NCBI GenBank assembly: GCA_963975155.1
Contig: CAXBFG010000005.1
Location: forward strand, 124,001 to 188,000
Direction: 5' to 3'
From: UBA5109 sp963975155
GTDB lineage: Bacteria > Pseudomonadota > Gammaproteobacteria > Pseudomonadales > Pseudohongiellaceae
DNA length: 64,000 bases
A program made the position numbers and the translations under genes. How positions within the stretch are numbered: the first letter of the stretch is position 1; each line of letters begins with the position of its first letter. This document shows, in pieces, positions 34,588 through 43,433 of the stretch. The notes under the pieces are model-generated. The model saw only the letters and a program-made list of their open reading frames with translations. It ran no database searches and was not told the origin of the DNA.

Positions 34588-36495
34588 TTAGTCACACATA
34601 TCGCTGTATGGGTTGCTGAGCTGCAAATCAATTTCCATGCTCTCGCCAGAAATTTTTATACTGTTTTTTGTGAAGCTCAGATCATGACCATCGCGTACCG
34701 CATGATCAAATTTGTAAATTGGGCTTATCGGCATTCTGTTGCCCAATTCTTCATAGGCTGAGCTGGCCTCGGCGACTTTTTCGTTCCGTACCTGATAGGA
34801 ACTTAGTGCTTTTTCACCATGCTTATGACGCATCATGCGTTGTGCTACAGAGGGTGATAATAAAGAAGCAGTAGCATTATTGCCGCCGAAGCCTTTGGCG
34901 TTAAGCAAAATAGCCTCTAACTGCTGAGGATCAATTTCACGATGTTCCAGCAAAAAGTCCAGATGCTGCTGATGCACATCGTCTGCGATAGCGTCGGTAG
35001 TTAGTATGCCGGGGATAATGCCGTGTTTCCAGATGCCAAGACTGCTGCATAACTGGTCGGCGCCGGCACAGGCAATGGAGTGTCCAATATAGGATTTTAC
35101 GGCGCTGACGGGCCAGTTTTCGATGCCAAAATGTGCTGCTACCTCATCGAAGATAGCTGACTCAGTCACCCGGTTTTGTGGTGTGCCGGTTCCATGCGCC
35201 TGTACAAAAGTTTTATGACGCAGGGCCTGTTCACCCAGCACAGCTTTGGTTGCTGCTGCGGCTTTAGCTACGGTCAGGTAATTGCCGATTCCAGGGCTGG
35301 CAATGGATTTTTTATGACCATCAGCATTGACGAATACATCATTGATGGCGCCATGAATATTTGCACCCAGGTTGAGAGCCAACTCATCGTCGAAAAGCAC
35401 GACAAACTGGGCTGACTCAGCAAGGGTGAAGCCGGCATTATTGGCAAAGGGTCGGCAGGCGCGACGATAGTTTGGTTCTGAAAGGCCGTCCAGTGCGCGT
35501 AGTTTTTCGTCATCGGCAAGTGCCCCCATGGCGCTATAGCCTTCAAATATTTCCGGTGACAAAGGTGCTTCACTGTTACCGACAACGACGACGCGATGAG
35601 TACCATTCTGAATATCACGAATAGCCTGATTCAGGCTGTAATGGAATGAAGCGCAGGCTCCGATGTTACAGGCAGTCTTGCCAATATTGCCTAACATATA
35701 GGCATTGATAAAATCAGCAGGCATTTCAGCCAGACCCAGAGGCAACTGCTTCGAGGTAACTCTTTTACCGAGCAGGCGTGCCTGTAGCATCCCGGCATTA
35801 CCGTTGTAATCCAGCTGGCTCATCCCCGATCCGGCATAAACGGCGATCTGATCCGGATTGACATTGGCTCTGACGGTTTCCCAATCGATACCCATTGAGA
35901 AAAGGGCGTCGGATGCGCCATAAATGGTCATTTGTAAACTACGGGGATGATTACGGGAGGGGTAAAGTCCGGCCGGATCAAAACCCGAAGGCAATTGCCC
36001 GGCGCAGTTTACCGAGCCCTGATAAATGTCCGGCAACATGGTTTCCAGATTGCCGCTGACAATAACCTGGCTTAATTTGTCGGTTAGCGCACTGACCTGC
36101 CAGTTTGATGGAATGCGCTCAGGCAATTTACGGGTAGGCAGTGTAAAGCTTAATGACTCTCCTTCAATAGGAGAGAGAACGGCGTTGCTGTGCTGATAGA
36201 GTTGTGAATTATCAAAGAGGTTGGTTTCAAGCTTACGAATCAAGGTGCTGTTGAGGATTAATTCACGATGAAATGTAAGAAATTCTTCCAGGTTAATCAC
36301 TTCACTGGTGGCATTCAGCCATTTTCCTTCAGGGCACTTAATCAGGCCCATTAACACGGCCAGATTTATCAGCGTCTGGTCAGCTTCAGCCTGGCTGAGC
36401 TTGTCGATAACCATACGGCGGTAGGCATAATGTGAAGAAGCCCTTCCGGCTGAGTTGATACCACCGAAACCAACAATAACAGGCAGATGTGACAC
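34588..36495 (-). CDS. fabY: Beta-ketoacyl-ACP synthase, FabY type
   Basis: 635 residues, matching the length of Pseudomonas FabY, which starts fatty acid synthesis from acetyl-CoA and malonyl-ACP in place of FabH. The N-terminus MSHLPVIVGFGGINSAGRAS is characteristic. The thiolase-fold catalytic triad is visible: Cys in NIGACASFHYSLNQA (about 275-290), His in VQAHGTGTPQNRVTE and His in SYIGHSIACAGADQL. The first 200 residues are a FabY-specific extension. The start is supported by a GGAAAACC stretch. A TTAGCGCTAA palindrome lies about 40 bp upstream. Confidence 0.92.
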   Translation of the reverse strand: MSHLPVIVGFGGINSAGRASSHYAYRRMVIDKLSQAEADQTLINLAVLMGLIKCPEGKWLNATSEVINLEEFLTFHRELILNSTLIRKLETNLFDNSQLYQHSNAVLSPIEGESLSFTLPTRKLPERIPSNWQVSALTDKLSQVIVSGNLETMLPDIYQGSVNCAGQLPSGFDPAGLYPSRNHPRSLQMTIYGASDALFSMGIDWETVRANVNPDQIAVYAGSGMSQLDYNGNAGMLQARLLGKRVTSKQLPLGLAEMPADFINAYMLGNIGKTACNIGACASFHYSLNQAIRDIQNGTHRVVVVGNSEAPLSPEIFEGYSAMGALADDEKLRALDGLSEPNYRRACRPFANNAGFTLAESAQFVVLFDDELALNLGANIHGAINDVFVNADGHKKSIASPGIGNYLTVAKAAAATKAVLGEQALRHKTFVQAHGTGTPQNRVTESAIFDEVAAHFGIENWPVSAVKSYIGHSIACAGADQLCSSLGIWKHGIIPGILTTDAIADDVHQQHLDFLLEHREIDPQQLEAILLNAKGFGGNNATASLLSPSVAQRMMRHKHGEKALSSYQVRNEKVAEASSAYEELGNRMPISPIYKFDHAVRDGHDLSFTKNSIKISGESMEIDLQLSNPYSDMCD

Positions 36496-36876
36496 GGTTT
36501 TCCTTTATTTAAGATTCTTTTAAATCAATGACTTAGCGCTAATAATAAGGGATTTGGCTAAAAATTATCTTTGCATTATAGACACAAAACATAATTAACT
36601 GGCCATTTTTCGACTAGAGTGGCAATTTTATAATTTACCAGGATCAAGCTTTTGCTATCGCTTGCGCCGAAATTGCATAGCAGTGCATACGACTGCCAGA
36701 CTTAGCACATTAATCTGCTTTGGATTGTGTGGACAGGTTATTGCCTATGGGGCAAAAAGGGCATGCGAATTTCAAAACTTTGTTTAGCAAGTCCTTGGTT
36801 TTTCTCAATAGTTTCACTTAATGGTTTCATGATAAGCTGATCTTGCACTAAACAATCTTCCTGGCAGGAAAGTCAG
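36496..36876. promoter_or_regulatory. Divergent intergenic region with a 10-bp palindrome
   Basis: This 381-bp gap separates the divergent fabY and VanY-type genes and should hold both promoters. The only clear motif is the perfect palindrome TTAGCGCTAA (36533-36542), 38-47 bases upstream of the fabY start. It might be a regulator site for fatty-acid control, but it does not match a consensus I can name. No open frame is seen. Confidence 0.35.
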
Positions 36877-37413
36877 TTGTTAACAGCATACAAGAAAAAA
36901 GTAACTGCAATTCATGAGGAGTTGGGTATTCCCGAATCGTATGAAAAGCAGTACGGACTGAGTTTACAAGAAGAATGCAGCAGCTTGAGTTCTGCCGGTG
37001 TTGACATCTTCAACAGAGAGACACTCATGCAAACCGAGACGCTGCGAGCCTGGATAGAGATGCAGGATGCGGCAGCACAGCAGGGCATTGAATTACAACT
37101 CGTATCAGCTTTTCGAAGTGTTGAGTATCAAAAGAAATTATTTCTAAAGAAATTGGACTCGGGTCTAAGTATTAACGAGATTCTCAAAGTCAACGCAGCA
37201 CCAGGCTACAGTGAACATCACAGCGGCAGAGCATTGGACCTGACTTGTCCGGGCGCAGAATGTCTGGAGGAATCCTTTGAAAATAGTCAGGCCTTTGAGT
37301 GGTTGAGCAGGCACGCCGCCGATCATGCTTTTACACTGTCATTTCCAAGAAATAATCCACAAGGATTTCTCTACGAGCCATGGCACTGGTGCCATCATCT
37401 GAATAATTCATAA
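36877..37413 (+). CDS. VanY-type D-alanyl-D-alanine carboxypeptidase (M15)
   Basis: 178 residues, starting at TTG with a CAGGAAAG ribosome-binding site seven bases upstream. Zinc-peptidase M15 motifs are complete: LVSAFRSVEYQKKLF, SEHHSGRALDL (His and Asp ligands, SxHxxGxAxD form) near residue 113, and EPWHWCH with the third ligand near the end. It would trim the terminal D-Ala from peptidoglycan stem peptides. No signal peptide or membrane helix is visible, so it is either cytosolic (acting on recycled muropeptides) or its true N-terminus is missed. Confidence 0.88.
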   Translation: MLTAYKKKVTAIHEELGIPESYEKQYGLSLQEECSSLSSAGVDIFNRETLMQTETLRAWIEMQDAAAQQGIELQLVSAFRSVEYQKKLFLKKLDSGLSINEILKVNAAPGYSEHHSGRALDLTCPGAECLEESFENSQAFEWLSRHAADHAFTLSFPRNNPQGFLYEPWHWCHHLNNS

Positions 37414-37649
37414 AATTCAGTAGCTTGTGAAAAAAGAGTCGCCTCTGCTGAAAAATAGTCGGCGATTATCTTTGACAGATATATTGAGAAGAGTAGTATC
37501 TTTAGTTAGTTATTCAACATTATAAAGGAGCGAGATCAACAAACATTACCAAACTTTCCCATTAAATTTTAAATCCTTATTTAGTTATCTATAGTGATAA
37601 ATAGCCTGTAGATAGTAAGAGAACAGAGTAAAAAAGGAGTCTTAATATT

Positions 37650-38045
37650 ATGGTTAGTGACACTAAAGTTGTATTTAGAGGTATAGATCATTCAGATGCT
37701 GTTGCCGAGGCAGTCCAGAAAAGATTAGACAAATTAGAACGTTTCAGTGATGAAATTCAAAGTTTACGAGTTACCCTCGATTCCCCTCATAACCATCATC
37801 ACAAAGGCAAAGTATTCCACGTAGGCGTCGAAGCCGTTATTCCCAATCACGACATCCTGGTCAATCATGACCAACATGATAAACAAACACATGCTGATAT
37901 TTACATCGCAATACGCGATGCATTTAATGCACTCGAACGTCAGATTAAGGGTGTCTATGCGAAGCAGAGGCATCAAGACAGGGCAACCCCAAAACCACTG
38001 GAAACTTTAGTGGTTCCTGAAGAAGCGGAAGTCCCACCCAATTAA
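37650..38045 (+). CDS. hpf: Ribosome hibernation-promoting factor (HPF/RaiA family)
   Basis: 131 residues, with the short HPF/YfiA fold: VVFRGIDHSDAVAEAVQKRLDKLERF, then SLRVTLDSP, GVEAVIPNHDILV, and the final helix ADIYIAIRDAFNALERQIKGVYAKQR. Such proteins sit in the 30S decoding region in stationary phase and block translation. An unusual HNHHHKG loop is present in the middle, and a tail of about 20 proline/glutamate-rich residues ends the protein. It has an AAAAAGGAG ribosome-binding site. Its stop overlaps the convergent regulator's stop by 4 bp. Confidence 0.88.
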   Translation: MVSDTKVVFRGIDHSDAVAEAVQKRLDKLERFSDEIQSLRVTLDSPHNHHHKGKVFHVGVEAVIPNHDILVNHDQHDKQTHADIYIAIRDAFNALERQIKGVYAKQRHQDRATPKPLETLVVPEEAEVPPN

Positions 38046-39064
38046 ATATCCAATTTGAAAATTTTCTTTCTCACCAGGCGGCGATATTCGCCTGGCGGGA
38101 GGGAAACAATACGCTTAAATAATGCTGAAAAATAAGCGCTATCAGGATAACCCACATTATAAGCTACTTCCGCAATGGACAGATTGCTGGTTTTAAGTAA
38201 TTCCTTGGCTTTTTCCAGGCGAATCTCCTGTAAGTATTGCAGGGGTGTCAGCCCTGTCGCTTTTTTAAAACGCCGGTTGAGTGAGCGCTGGCTTAAGGTG
38301 AATTCCTGACTTAGTTTTAGCATGTTGATATCAGTATTGAAGCGCAGATGCATCCATTCCTGTATATCTATAATGGTTTCGTCATCATGGAAATTTTGTC
38401 CTGGAATATTCAGAAAACTTGAAGTGTAAGAGAGCTTGAGCTCGTGTGTGAAATGGCTGGAGACCTGATTTGCAACATATTCACCATAATTCTGTTCAAT
38501 GATATGTAACATAATATCCCGTACAGAATTGACACTGCCTGTGCAATAAATATTGCCGGACTTGGTGATGAAGCGATCGCGTTTGAGCTGAACTTTAGGA
38601 TAGTGTTTTGCAAACTGGTCACAGTAATACCAATGAGTGGTTGCCACCAGGCCGTCGAGCAACCCTGCTTGTGCCAGAAAATAAGAGCCCGTTCCTATGG
38701 TGCAGATCAGCGGCTCTTCCTTGGCCTGCTCTTGCAGCCAGGTTAGAAAGGCAGGATATTTTTTGACGACTCCCAGTGGATTTCCCCACATGGCCGGTAA
38801 AATGATGACATCACTGCGCCTGATATCGCTCAATGTGGTGTTGCAGTAAATTTCGAGACCGGCATTGAGCTGGATATTACCTTCATCAAGGCTGACCATC
38901 TGAAGTTGCATTTTTTGTTTCTTGGGGTGATGAATGCGAGCTATCAGGTCGGCTGCATTCAGCATTTCCATGGGAATGGTAATGCTGGTACCGAGGACTT
39001 TCTTATAGCCAATCAGGGTCACATAAATTAAATCATCAGAGTTGTCAGGGGCCGGAGTATTCAA
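38042..39064 (-). CDS. GlxA-type AraC family regulator with DJ-1/PfpI domain
   Basis: 340 residues. Residues about 10-195 form a DJ-1/PfpI-like ligand domain (VTLIGYKKVLGTSITIPMEM, VIILPAMWG, CTIGTGSYFLAQAGLLDG; the usual cysteine position reads IGTGS). Residues about 230-335 hold the AraC double helix-turn-helix (LSQEFTLSQRSLNRRFKKAT, LSIAEVAYNVGYPDSAYFSALFKR). The frame starts at a TTG overlapping the greB stop by 20 bases; no ATG lies early enough to keep the first strand. Regulated genes are unknown. It is the last gene of dinB-greB-regulator. Confidence 0.88.
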   Translation of the reverse strand: MNTPAPDNSDDLIYVTLIGYKKVLGTSITIPMEMLNAADLIARIHHPKKQKMQLQMVSLDEGNIQLNAGLEIYCNTTLSDIRRSDVIILPAMWGNPLGVVKKYPAFLTWLQEQAKEEPLICTIGTGSYFLAQAGLLDGLVATTHWYYCDQFAKHYPKVQLKRDRFITKSGNIYCTGSVNSVRDIMLHIIEQNYGEYVANQVSSHFTHELKLSYTSSFLNIPGQNFHDDETIIDIQEWMHLRFNTDINMLKLSQEFTLSQRSLNRRFKKATGLTPLQYLQEIRLEKAKELLKTSNLSIAEVAYNVGYPDSAYFSALFKRIVSLPPGEYRRLVRKKIFKLDI

Positions 39065-39548
39065 TTTTTTCTATACAATAATGTTTAGTGCCGGAAGGGC
39101 TGCTGAATTCAAATTCGTCATCAAGTTTTTTACCCAGAATTGCTTTACCCAGTGGCGAGTCGATACTGACGTAATGTGACTTTGGGTCAATTTCATCCGG
39201 GCCAACCAGCCGTAGTCTCAGGTGTTGCCCGCTCTGATCGTGCAATTCTACCCAGGCACCAAAATAAACCTTGTCCCGATTGCCGGGTAATTGCGTAACC
39301 ACTTGCAGATTTTCCAGGCGCTTGCGCAGAAAGCGGACGCGCCGGTCAATTTCCCGTAAGCGCTTCTTGCCATAGATATATTCGGCATTCTCAGAACGAT
39401 CTCCCAGCGCTGCTGCATCCGAGACTTGTTGAGTGACCTGTGGTCTTTCCACGCGCCATAAAAATTCCAGCTCTTCGTTTAATGAGCGTTCACCTTCAGG
39501 TGTGATGTAATTGGATACAGGAGCTGAGGGTGGGCGGTAACGGGACAT
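39045..39548 (-). CDS. greB: Transcript cleavage factor GreB
   Basis: 167 residues from the ATG at 39548 (MSRYRPPSAP), one base after the dinB stop. The frame opens earlier with a TTG at 39578, but that overlaps dinB and adds no family sequence. The N-terminal coiled coil with GreB-type basic patch is clear (LWRVERPQVTQQVSDAAALG, DRSENAEYIYGKKRLREIDR; the D-x-x-E tip acids are in DRSENAEY). The C-terminal FKBP-like domain ends SPSGTKHYCIEKIEYSGP. It rescues backtracked RNA polymerase by RNA cleavage. Confidence 0.93.
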   Translation of the reverse strand: MSRYRPPSAPVSNYITPEGERSLNEELEFLWRVERPQVTQQVSDAAALGDRSENAEYIYGKKRLREIDRRVRFLRKRLENLQVVTQLPGNRDKVYFGAWVELHDQSGQHLRLRLVGPDEIDPKSHYVSIDSPLGKAILGKKLDDEFEFSSPSGTKHYCIEKIEYSGP

Positions 39549-39549
39549 C

Positions 39550-40626
39550 TTATGCTTGCCTGCTGCTGGTTTTTTCAAAATTCAGGGGTAGCTGATAAAA
39601 ATTCAGCGCCTGCCTAAGACGTATCCCGACACCAAGCAGCCGTACAGGTTTACTGCCCCGTTCAAAGCCGGTTCGGCAAAGCTGTTGAAAAATCTTCATA
39701 TCCATATCCTCTGCGACCTGTTCAACCGTGGTCGAAATAAAGTCGCTGAATTTTAGTTTAACAAAGAGCTTGGCGATACTGACCTGCCGACTGGAGCGAT
39801 GAATGCGCTGTTCCAGTTTGTCCATTAAGACAGGCAATTCGTTTAAACAACGCTGCAGGTCGGGAATATCTTCATCATAGGTATGCTCTACACTGATGGA
39901 TTTTCTGGCATACTCAGTGACAACGGGACGTTCGTCGATACCTCGGCACAGAGTATAGAGACGTTCTCCAAAACTTCCAAAATGCTCAAGCAACTCTGAT
40001 TGTGACTGCTGCTGTAAATCCCGGCAGGTCTCTATGCCAAGACGATACATTTTTTCAGCAGTAACCTTGCCAACTCCGAATATTTTCTTAACGGGCAAAA
40101 GTCGTACAAAATCATCGATTTTGTCTGGGGTGACTACATACTGACCATCGGGTTTGTTCCAGTCACTGGCTACCTTGGCAAGAAATTTATTCGGAGCAAT
40201 ACCAGCTGATAAGGTGATTTGAAGTTCGTCCTTGACCCTTTGCCTGATTGCCTGGGCAATAAGTGTTGCGCTGCCCTGACAGGCTTCACTCTCACTGACA
40301 TCCAGAAATGCTTCATCCAGCGACAGGGGTTCTATTATTGAAGTGTATTCCCTGAAAATTTTATGTAATTGCTTTGATGCATCGCTATATTTATCTTTGC
40401 TGGGAGGAATGATAATAAGATCCGGGCACAGACGGCGGGCGGTAGCCGATGCCATTGCAGAGTGAATGCCATAGCGTCGGGCTTCATAATTACAGGTCGC
40501 AATCACACCACGTTTCCCTGCATCACCGCCGACCGCTACCGGTAAGCCTCGTAATGCCGGGTCATCGCGGATTTCAATTGCAGCAAAGAAACAGTCGCAG
40601 TCACAATGTATAATTTTTCTGTTCAT
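39550..40626 (-). CDS. dinB: DNA polymerase IV (DinB, Y family)
   Basis: 358 residues. The Y-family catalytic acids are present: IIHCDCDCFFAAIEI (Asp9 region) and EPLSLDEAFLDVSES (Asp-Glu near 104-105). The steric and helix-hairpin-helix segment (VKKIFGVGKVTAEKMYRLGI) and little-finger domain follow. It is a translesion polymerase, normally SOS-induced; no clear LexA box is seen in the 110 bp upstream. It is cotranscribed with greB (one-base gap). Confidence 0.94.
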   Translation of the reverse strand: MNRKIIHCDCDCFFAAIEIRDDPALRGLPVAVGGDAGKRGVIATCNYEARRYGIHSAMASATARRLCPDLIIIPPSKDKYSDASKQLHKIFREYTSIIEPLSLDEAFLDVSESEACQGSATLIAQAIRQRVKDELQITLSAGIAPNKFLAKVASDWNKPDGQYVVTPDKIDDFVRLLPVKKIFGVGKVTAEKMYRLGIETCRDLQQQSQSELLEHFGSFGERLYTLCRGIDERPVVTEYARKSISVEHTYDEDIPDLQRCLNELPVLMDKLEQRIHRSSRQVSIAKLFVKLKFSDFISTTVEQVAEDMDMKIFQQLCRTGFERGSKPVRLLGVGIRLRQALNFYQLPLNFEKTSSRQA

Positions 40627-40804
40627 GAACGGGAACTTACTTGTTGTACTTTAAGGCTTGAGGCATTATGACGCTTCAGGGTAGCTCTTAACAGGTTGGA
40701 TTATCCGACGCTATTTTGTATATGTTAAGCTCAATTTGAGCACCTTAACTGACAAGCATAAATCAACAAGTATAAGTTTAAAATTCCGGACCACCACTAT
40801 ATCT

Positions 40805-41575
40805 ATGGATGAAATCACAAGACAGGAATATCTACGGAATATGGGGATACAGTCGTATTTCCCCCGTTACGTATTACCAGGCTCCCTAAGCACTGAGCAA
40901 TGTGAGTGGCCTGAGCTTGCAGAACCTGATTCCGGGCTAACAGAAAGGCCTGCAGAAGCAGAGTTTTCAAGCCTAAAAGCAGAGCTGAAGACAGCACAGA
41001 AGACAGAACAGCAAACAGCACATAAAAGCGAGCTGAAGCCAGGCTTACCATTGCGGCCAGGACCGCAAGAGATAGTAGAGCCTGTGTCTGACGAGAATGC
41101 TGTCTCGAGTCATGTTGAGGCGGATAATAACGAAATCAGGTTCCAGTTGGCCTTTATTCAGGTAAATGACGCCATGCTGGCCTTGATCCTATTGCCGCAT
41201 GTACGGGCCAGCAACAGCTTAAGTCAGGTGCATAAACAGTTATTCAGCAATATTTGCACGGCATTAAATCAGCAGATTGTTGATCTGAATTTCGGGATCA
41301 AACCATTCAGTTGGCCTTTTGGCGAATCTATCCACATGGATAAAAGCGAAGCTGCAGCGAAAACAGCTCTGGGGGCTTATTTGGCCCAGCTTCGTGACGT
41401 CTTTAAGTACCGGCATCTAATGGTAATGGGAGAAAATATGCTCAGGCTTGTCACTGCGGAAGCTGACTGTGAAATAACTGTTTGCAGAAGTCTTGATGAG
41501 ATGTTGAAGATGCCTCAGTTGAAACGTGAAGTATGGCAGCAACTTAAACGCTCCAAACTGACCAGAGCTGACTGA
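40805..41575 (+). CDS. HolD-like (DNA polymerase III psi) candidate upstream of rimI
   Basis: 256 residues from the ATG at 40805 (MDEITRQEYLRNMGIQ); the frame also opens at a TTG at 40736. The N-terminus RQEYLRNMGIQSYFPRYVLP has the spacing of the HolD psi start (RRDWQLQQLGITQWSLRRPG in E. coli), the peptide that binds chi. A low-complexity Thr/Glu/Lys linker of about 70 residues follows (ELKTAQKTEQQTAHKSELKP). The C-terminal 130 residues (RFQLAFIQVNDAMLALILLP through QLVTAEAD-like) may form the globular psi-like fold. In E. coli holD also precedes rimI. The assignment is inferred from position and motif. Confidence 0.5.
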   Translation: MDEITRQEYLRNMGIQSYFPRYVLPGSLSTEQCEWPELAEPDSGLTERPAEAEFSSLKAELKTAQKTEQQTAHKSELKPGLPLRPGPQEIVEPVSDENAVSSHVEADNNEIRFQLAFIQVNDAMLALILLPHVRASNSLSQVHKQLFSNICTALNQQIVDLNFGIKPFSWPFGESIHMDKSEAAAKTALGAYLAQLRDVFKYRHLMVMGENMLRLVTAEADCEITVCRSLDEMLKMPQLKREVWQQLKRSKLTRAD

Positions 41576-41589
41576 CTAAAGTCCTGCTG

Positions 41590-42060
41590 ATGACTGATTA
41601 TAGTGTTCGTTTAATGCAGGACTCCGACCTGGAAGCCGTGATTGAACTTCTGCAGGCTGCCAGTTCCAATTTCTGGAGTCCTCAGCTCATACAGGAATCC
41701 CTGCAGTCTGCACATGACTCATCGGTCCTGTTTTGTCGAAGCACTGGCGACCGAGAAGCTAATGAAATTATCGGCTATAGTGTGATTCGTTCGGTACTGA
41801 ATGAATGTCATTTATTAAACATGGCTATTAAGAAATCAGAGCAGGGCAAGGGTCTGGGTAGTCAGTTTTTAGATATATTGATAGAAGGAATGGAACCACA
41901 ACAAAGCAGCTTATTTCTGGAAGTCAGGGCATCCAATCTGGCAGCCATAAAGCTCTATGAAAAATCCGGGTTTATTAAAACAGGTGTTCGCAAGGCTTAT
42001 TATCCGAAAGAAAAGAGCAGGGAAGATGCCTGGCTTTATTCCTTGTCTTTATCCGGATGA
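41590..42060 (+). CDS. rimI: Ribosomal protein S18 alanine N-acetyltransferase RimI
   Basis: 156 residues with a GNAT fold. LNMAIKKSEQGKGLGSQFLDILIE holds the acetyl-CoA pyrophosphate loop (Q-G-K-G-L-G), and LFLEVRASNLAAIKLYEKSGF is the RimI motif with the conserved Asn and Tyr; KAYYPKEKSREDAWLYSL is the characteristic end. It acetylates the N-terminal Ala of ribosomal protein S18. It begins 14 bp after the HolD-like gene, so both form one operon. Its 3' end overlaps the convergent small membrane protein gene by 25 bp. Confidence 0.92.
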   Translation: MTDYSVRLMQDSDLEAVIELLQAASSNFWSPQLIQESLQSAHDSSVLFCRSTGDREANEIIGYSVIRSVLNECHLLNMAIKKSEQGKGLGSQFLDILIEGMEPQQSSLFLEVRASNLAAIKLYEKSGFIKTGVRKAYYPKEKSREDAWLYSLSLSG

Positions 42061-42329
42061 AGTTTCGATGCGGGGTCATTATCGGGCTGAGCTTTCCTTG
42101 AACTTATTTTTTTTATCGCTGCAGTCAGTAGTTTGATGACCACGACAGTGATAACTGCCAATGCCAGTATGGTCAAAAACAGTAATAAGCTGGATATAAA
42201 AAAACCGCTTAATTGTTCTCTCGATATGTCCAGATAAATACTGACGGCGTAAATGGAAGCAAGGCCAACCAGAACGCCGGAAATACTGTTACGGTTTTTT
42301 TTACTGAGCTTGCGTTTTTTTTTAGCCAA
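42036..42329 (-). CDS. Small two-helix membrane protein, unknown
   Basis: 97 residues. A lysine/arginine-rich start (MAKKKRKLSKKNRN) is followed by two hydrophobic helices (ISGVLVGLASIYAVSIYL and GFFISSLLLFLTILALAVITVVVIKLL), then a polar, charged tail. I do not recognise a family. It follows hisC by 15 bp on the same strand and may share its transcript. The convergent overlap with rimI is 25 bp. Short and with no homologue I can name, but the topology and operon position support a real gene. Confidence 0.6.
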   Translation of the reverse strand: MAKKKRKLSKKNRNSISGVLVGLASIYAVSIYLDISREQLSGFFISSLLLFLTILALAVITVVVIKLLTAAIKKISSRKAQPDNDPASKLHPDKDKE

Positions 42330-42344
42330 GATAATTCTGCTTGT

Positions 42345-43424
42345 TTAGTTGTCTGCAAATAAATTTCTTAGTGCACTCAGGAGTCGCTGATTTTCATCAC
42401 TGTTGCCGATTGAAATTCTCAAGTTATCCTCCAATCCTGCATGTTTGAAATATCTGACCAGAATGCCTTGTTGTTTTAAGGCCTGATAAAGCTTTTCGGC
42501 ATTTTTATGCAGTGGTACTTTTACCAGAATAAAATTACTCTGGCTCTTGTGGCAGTAAAAACCAAGCTTATTTAACTCTGTGCTTAACATAAGCCTTTGG
42601 TCTCTGACAAAATCCCAGCTGCTTTGCGCATAATTCTGGTCTTCCACTGCGGCCAGGGCGAGTTTCTGGGCTATAAAGTCAGTATTGTAGCTGTCCTTGG
42701 TTTTGGACTGCATAGGACTGATCAGTGAATTTGCGCCCACGCCATAGGCAATGCGTAATCCTGCCAGTGAATAACCCTTACTGAAGGTTCTTAGTATCAG
42801 TATATTGTTGTACTGCTTTGTCAGCGTCAAACAGTCGTATCCGAGCTCCGGGTCAACAAAATCCACGTAGGCTTCATCTATTAACAAGACCCCTTTGAAA
42901 GCATTGGCCAGCGCTGCCAGAGTATCTGAAGTCAATAAAGTACCTGAGGGTGCATGAGGGTTGGGGAGCAGGCATATTCGGGCCTTTGCCGCATTTAATT
43001 CGCTGGCGAAATTATCAGGCAGGGACCAGTCTTCTTTGAGTTTAAAGCGCTTGAGTTTACAACCCTGAGCCTGAGCCAGGACTTCATAAAGAGTATATGT
43101 TGGTTCAGCAACGGCAATAGTTTCACCCGGGTCTACAAAGGTATTAATAGCGAGGCGTAACAATTCATCCCCGCCATTTGTGACCACAATATTGTCCTTG
43201 TCTATGTCGTGAAGTTTGCCAAGCGCCTGTCGTAAATCCAGGGCAGTAGGCTGCGGGTAGCGACGTAAACTGTCTGTGTTAATAGCCGCCAGTGCTTTCT
43301 TGACAGCAGGGCCTGGCGGAAATGGGTTTTCATTTGTGTTCAGCTTAATTACGTCAGAGCTTTCAGGCTGCTCTCCAGGTGTATAACCAGCCATGGCCCG
43401 AATATTTTTGCGTTCAAAATTCAT
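42345..43424 (-). CDS. hisC: Histidinol-phosphate aminotransferase
   Basis: 359 residues, a class I/II PLP-dependent aminotransferase of the HisC type: RAMAGYTPGEQP and KLNTNENPFPPGPAVKKAL at the start, VTNGGDELLRLAINTFVDPG, LPNPHAPSG, the DEAYVDF strand, TFSKGYSLAGLRIAYG with the PLP-binding Lys, and a C-terminal domain ending LRISIGNSDENQRLLSAL. It acts in histidine synthesis, but there are no other his genes nearby, so it may be a second copy with broader aromatic specificity. It lies 9 bp after the exported-protein gene. Confidence 0.93.
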   Translation of the reverse strand: MNFERKNIRAMAGYTPGEQPESSDVIKLNTNENPFPPGPAVKKALAAINTDSLRRYPQPTALDLRQALGKLHDIDKDNIVVTNGGDELLRLAINTFVDPGETIAVAEPTYTLYEVLAQAQGCKLKRFKLKEDWSLPDNFASELNAAKARICLLPNPHAPSGTLLTSDTLAALANAFKGVLLIDEAYVDFVDPELGYDCLTLTKQYNNILILRTFSKGYSLAGLRIAYGVGANSLISPMQSKTKDSYNTDFIAQKLALAAVEDQNYAQSSWDFVRDQRLMLSTELNKLGFYCHKSQSNFILVKVPLHKNAEKLYQALKQQGILVRYFKHAGLEDNLRISIGNSDENQRLLSALRNLFADN

Positions 43425-43433
43425 GGATTCTTC

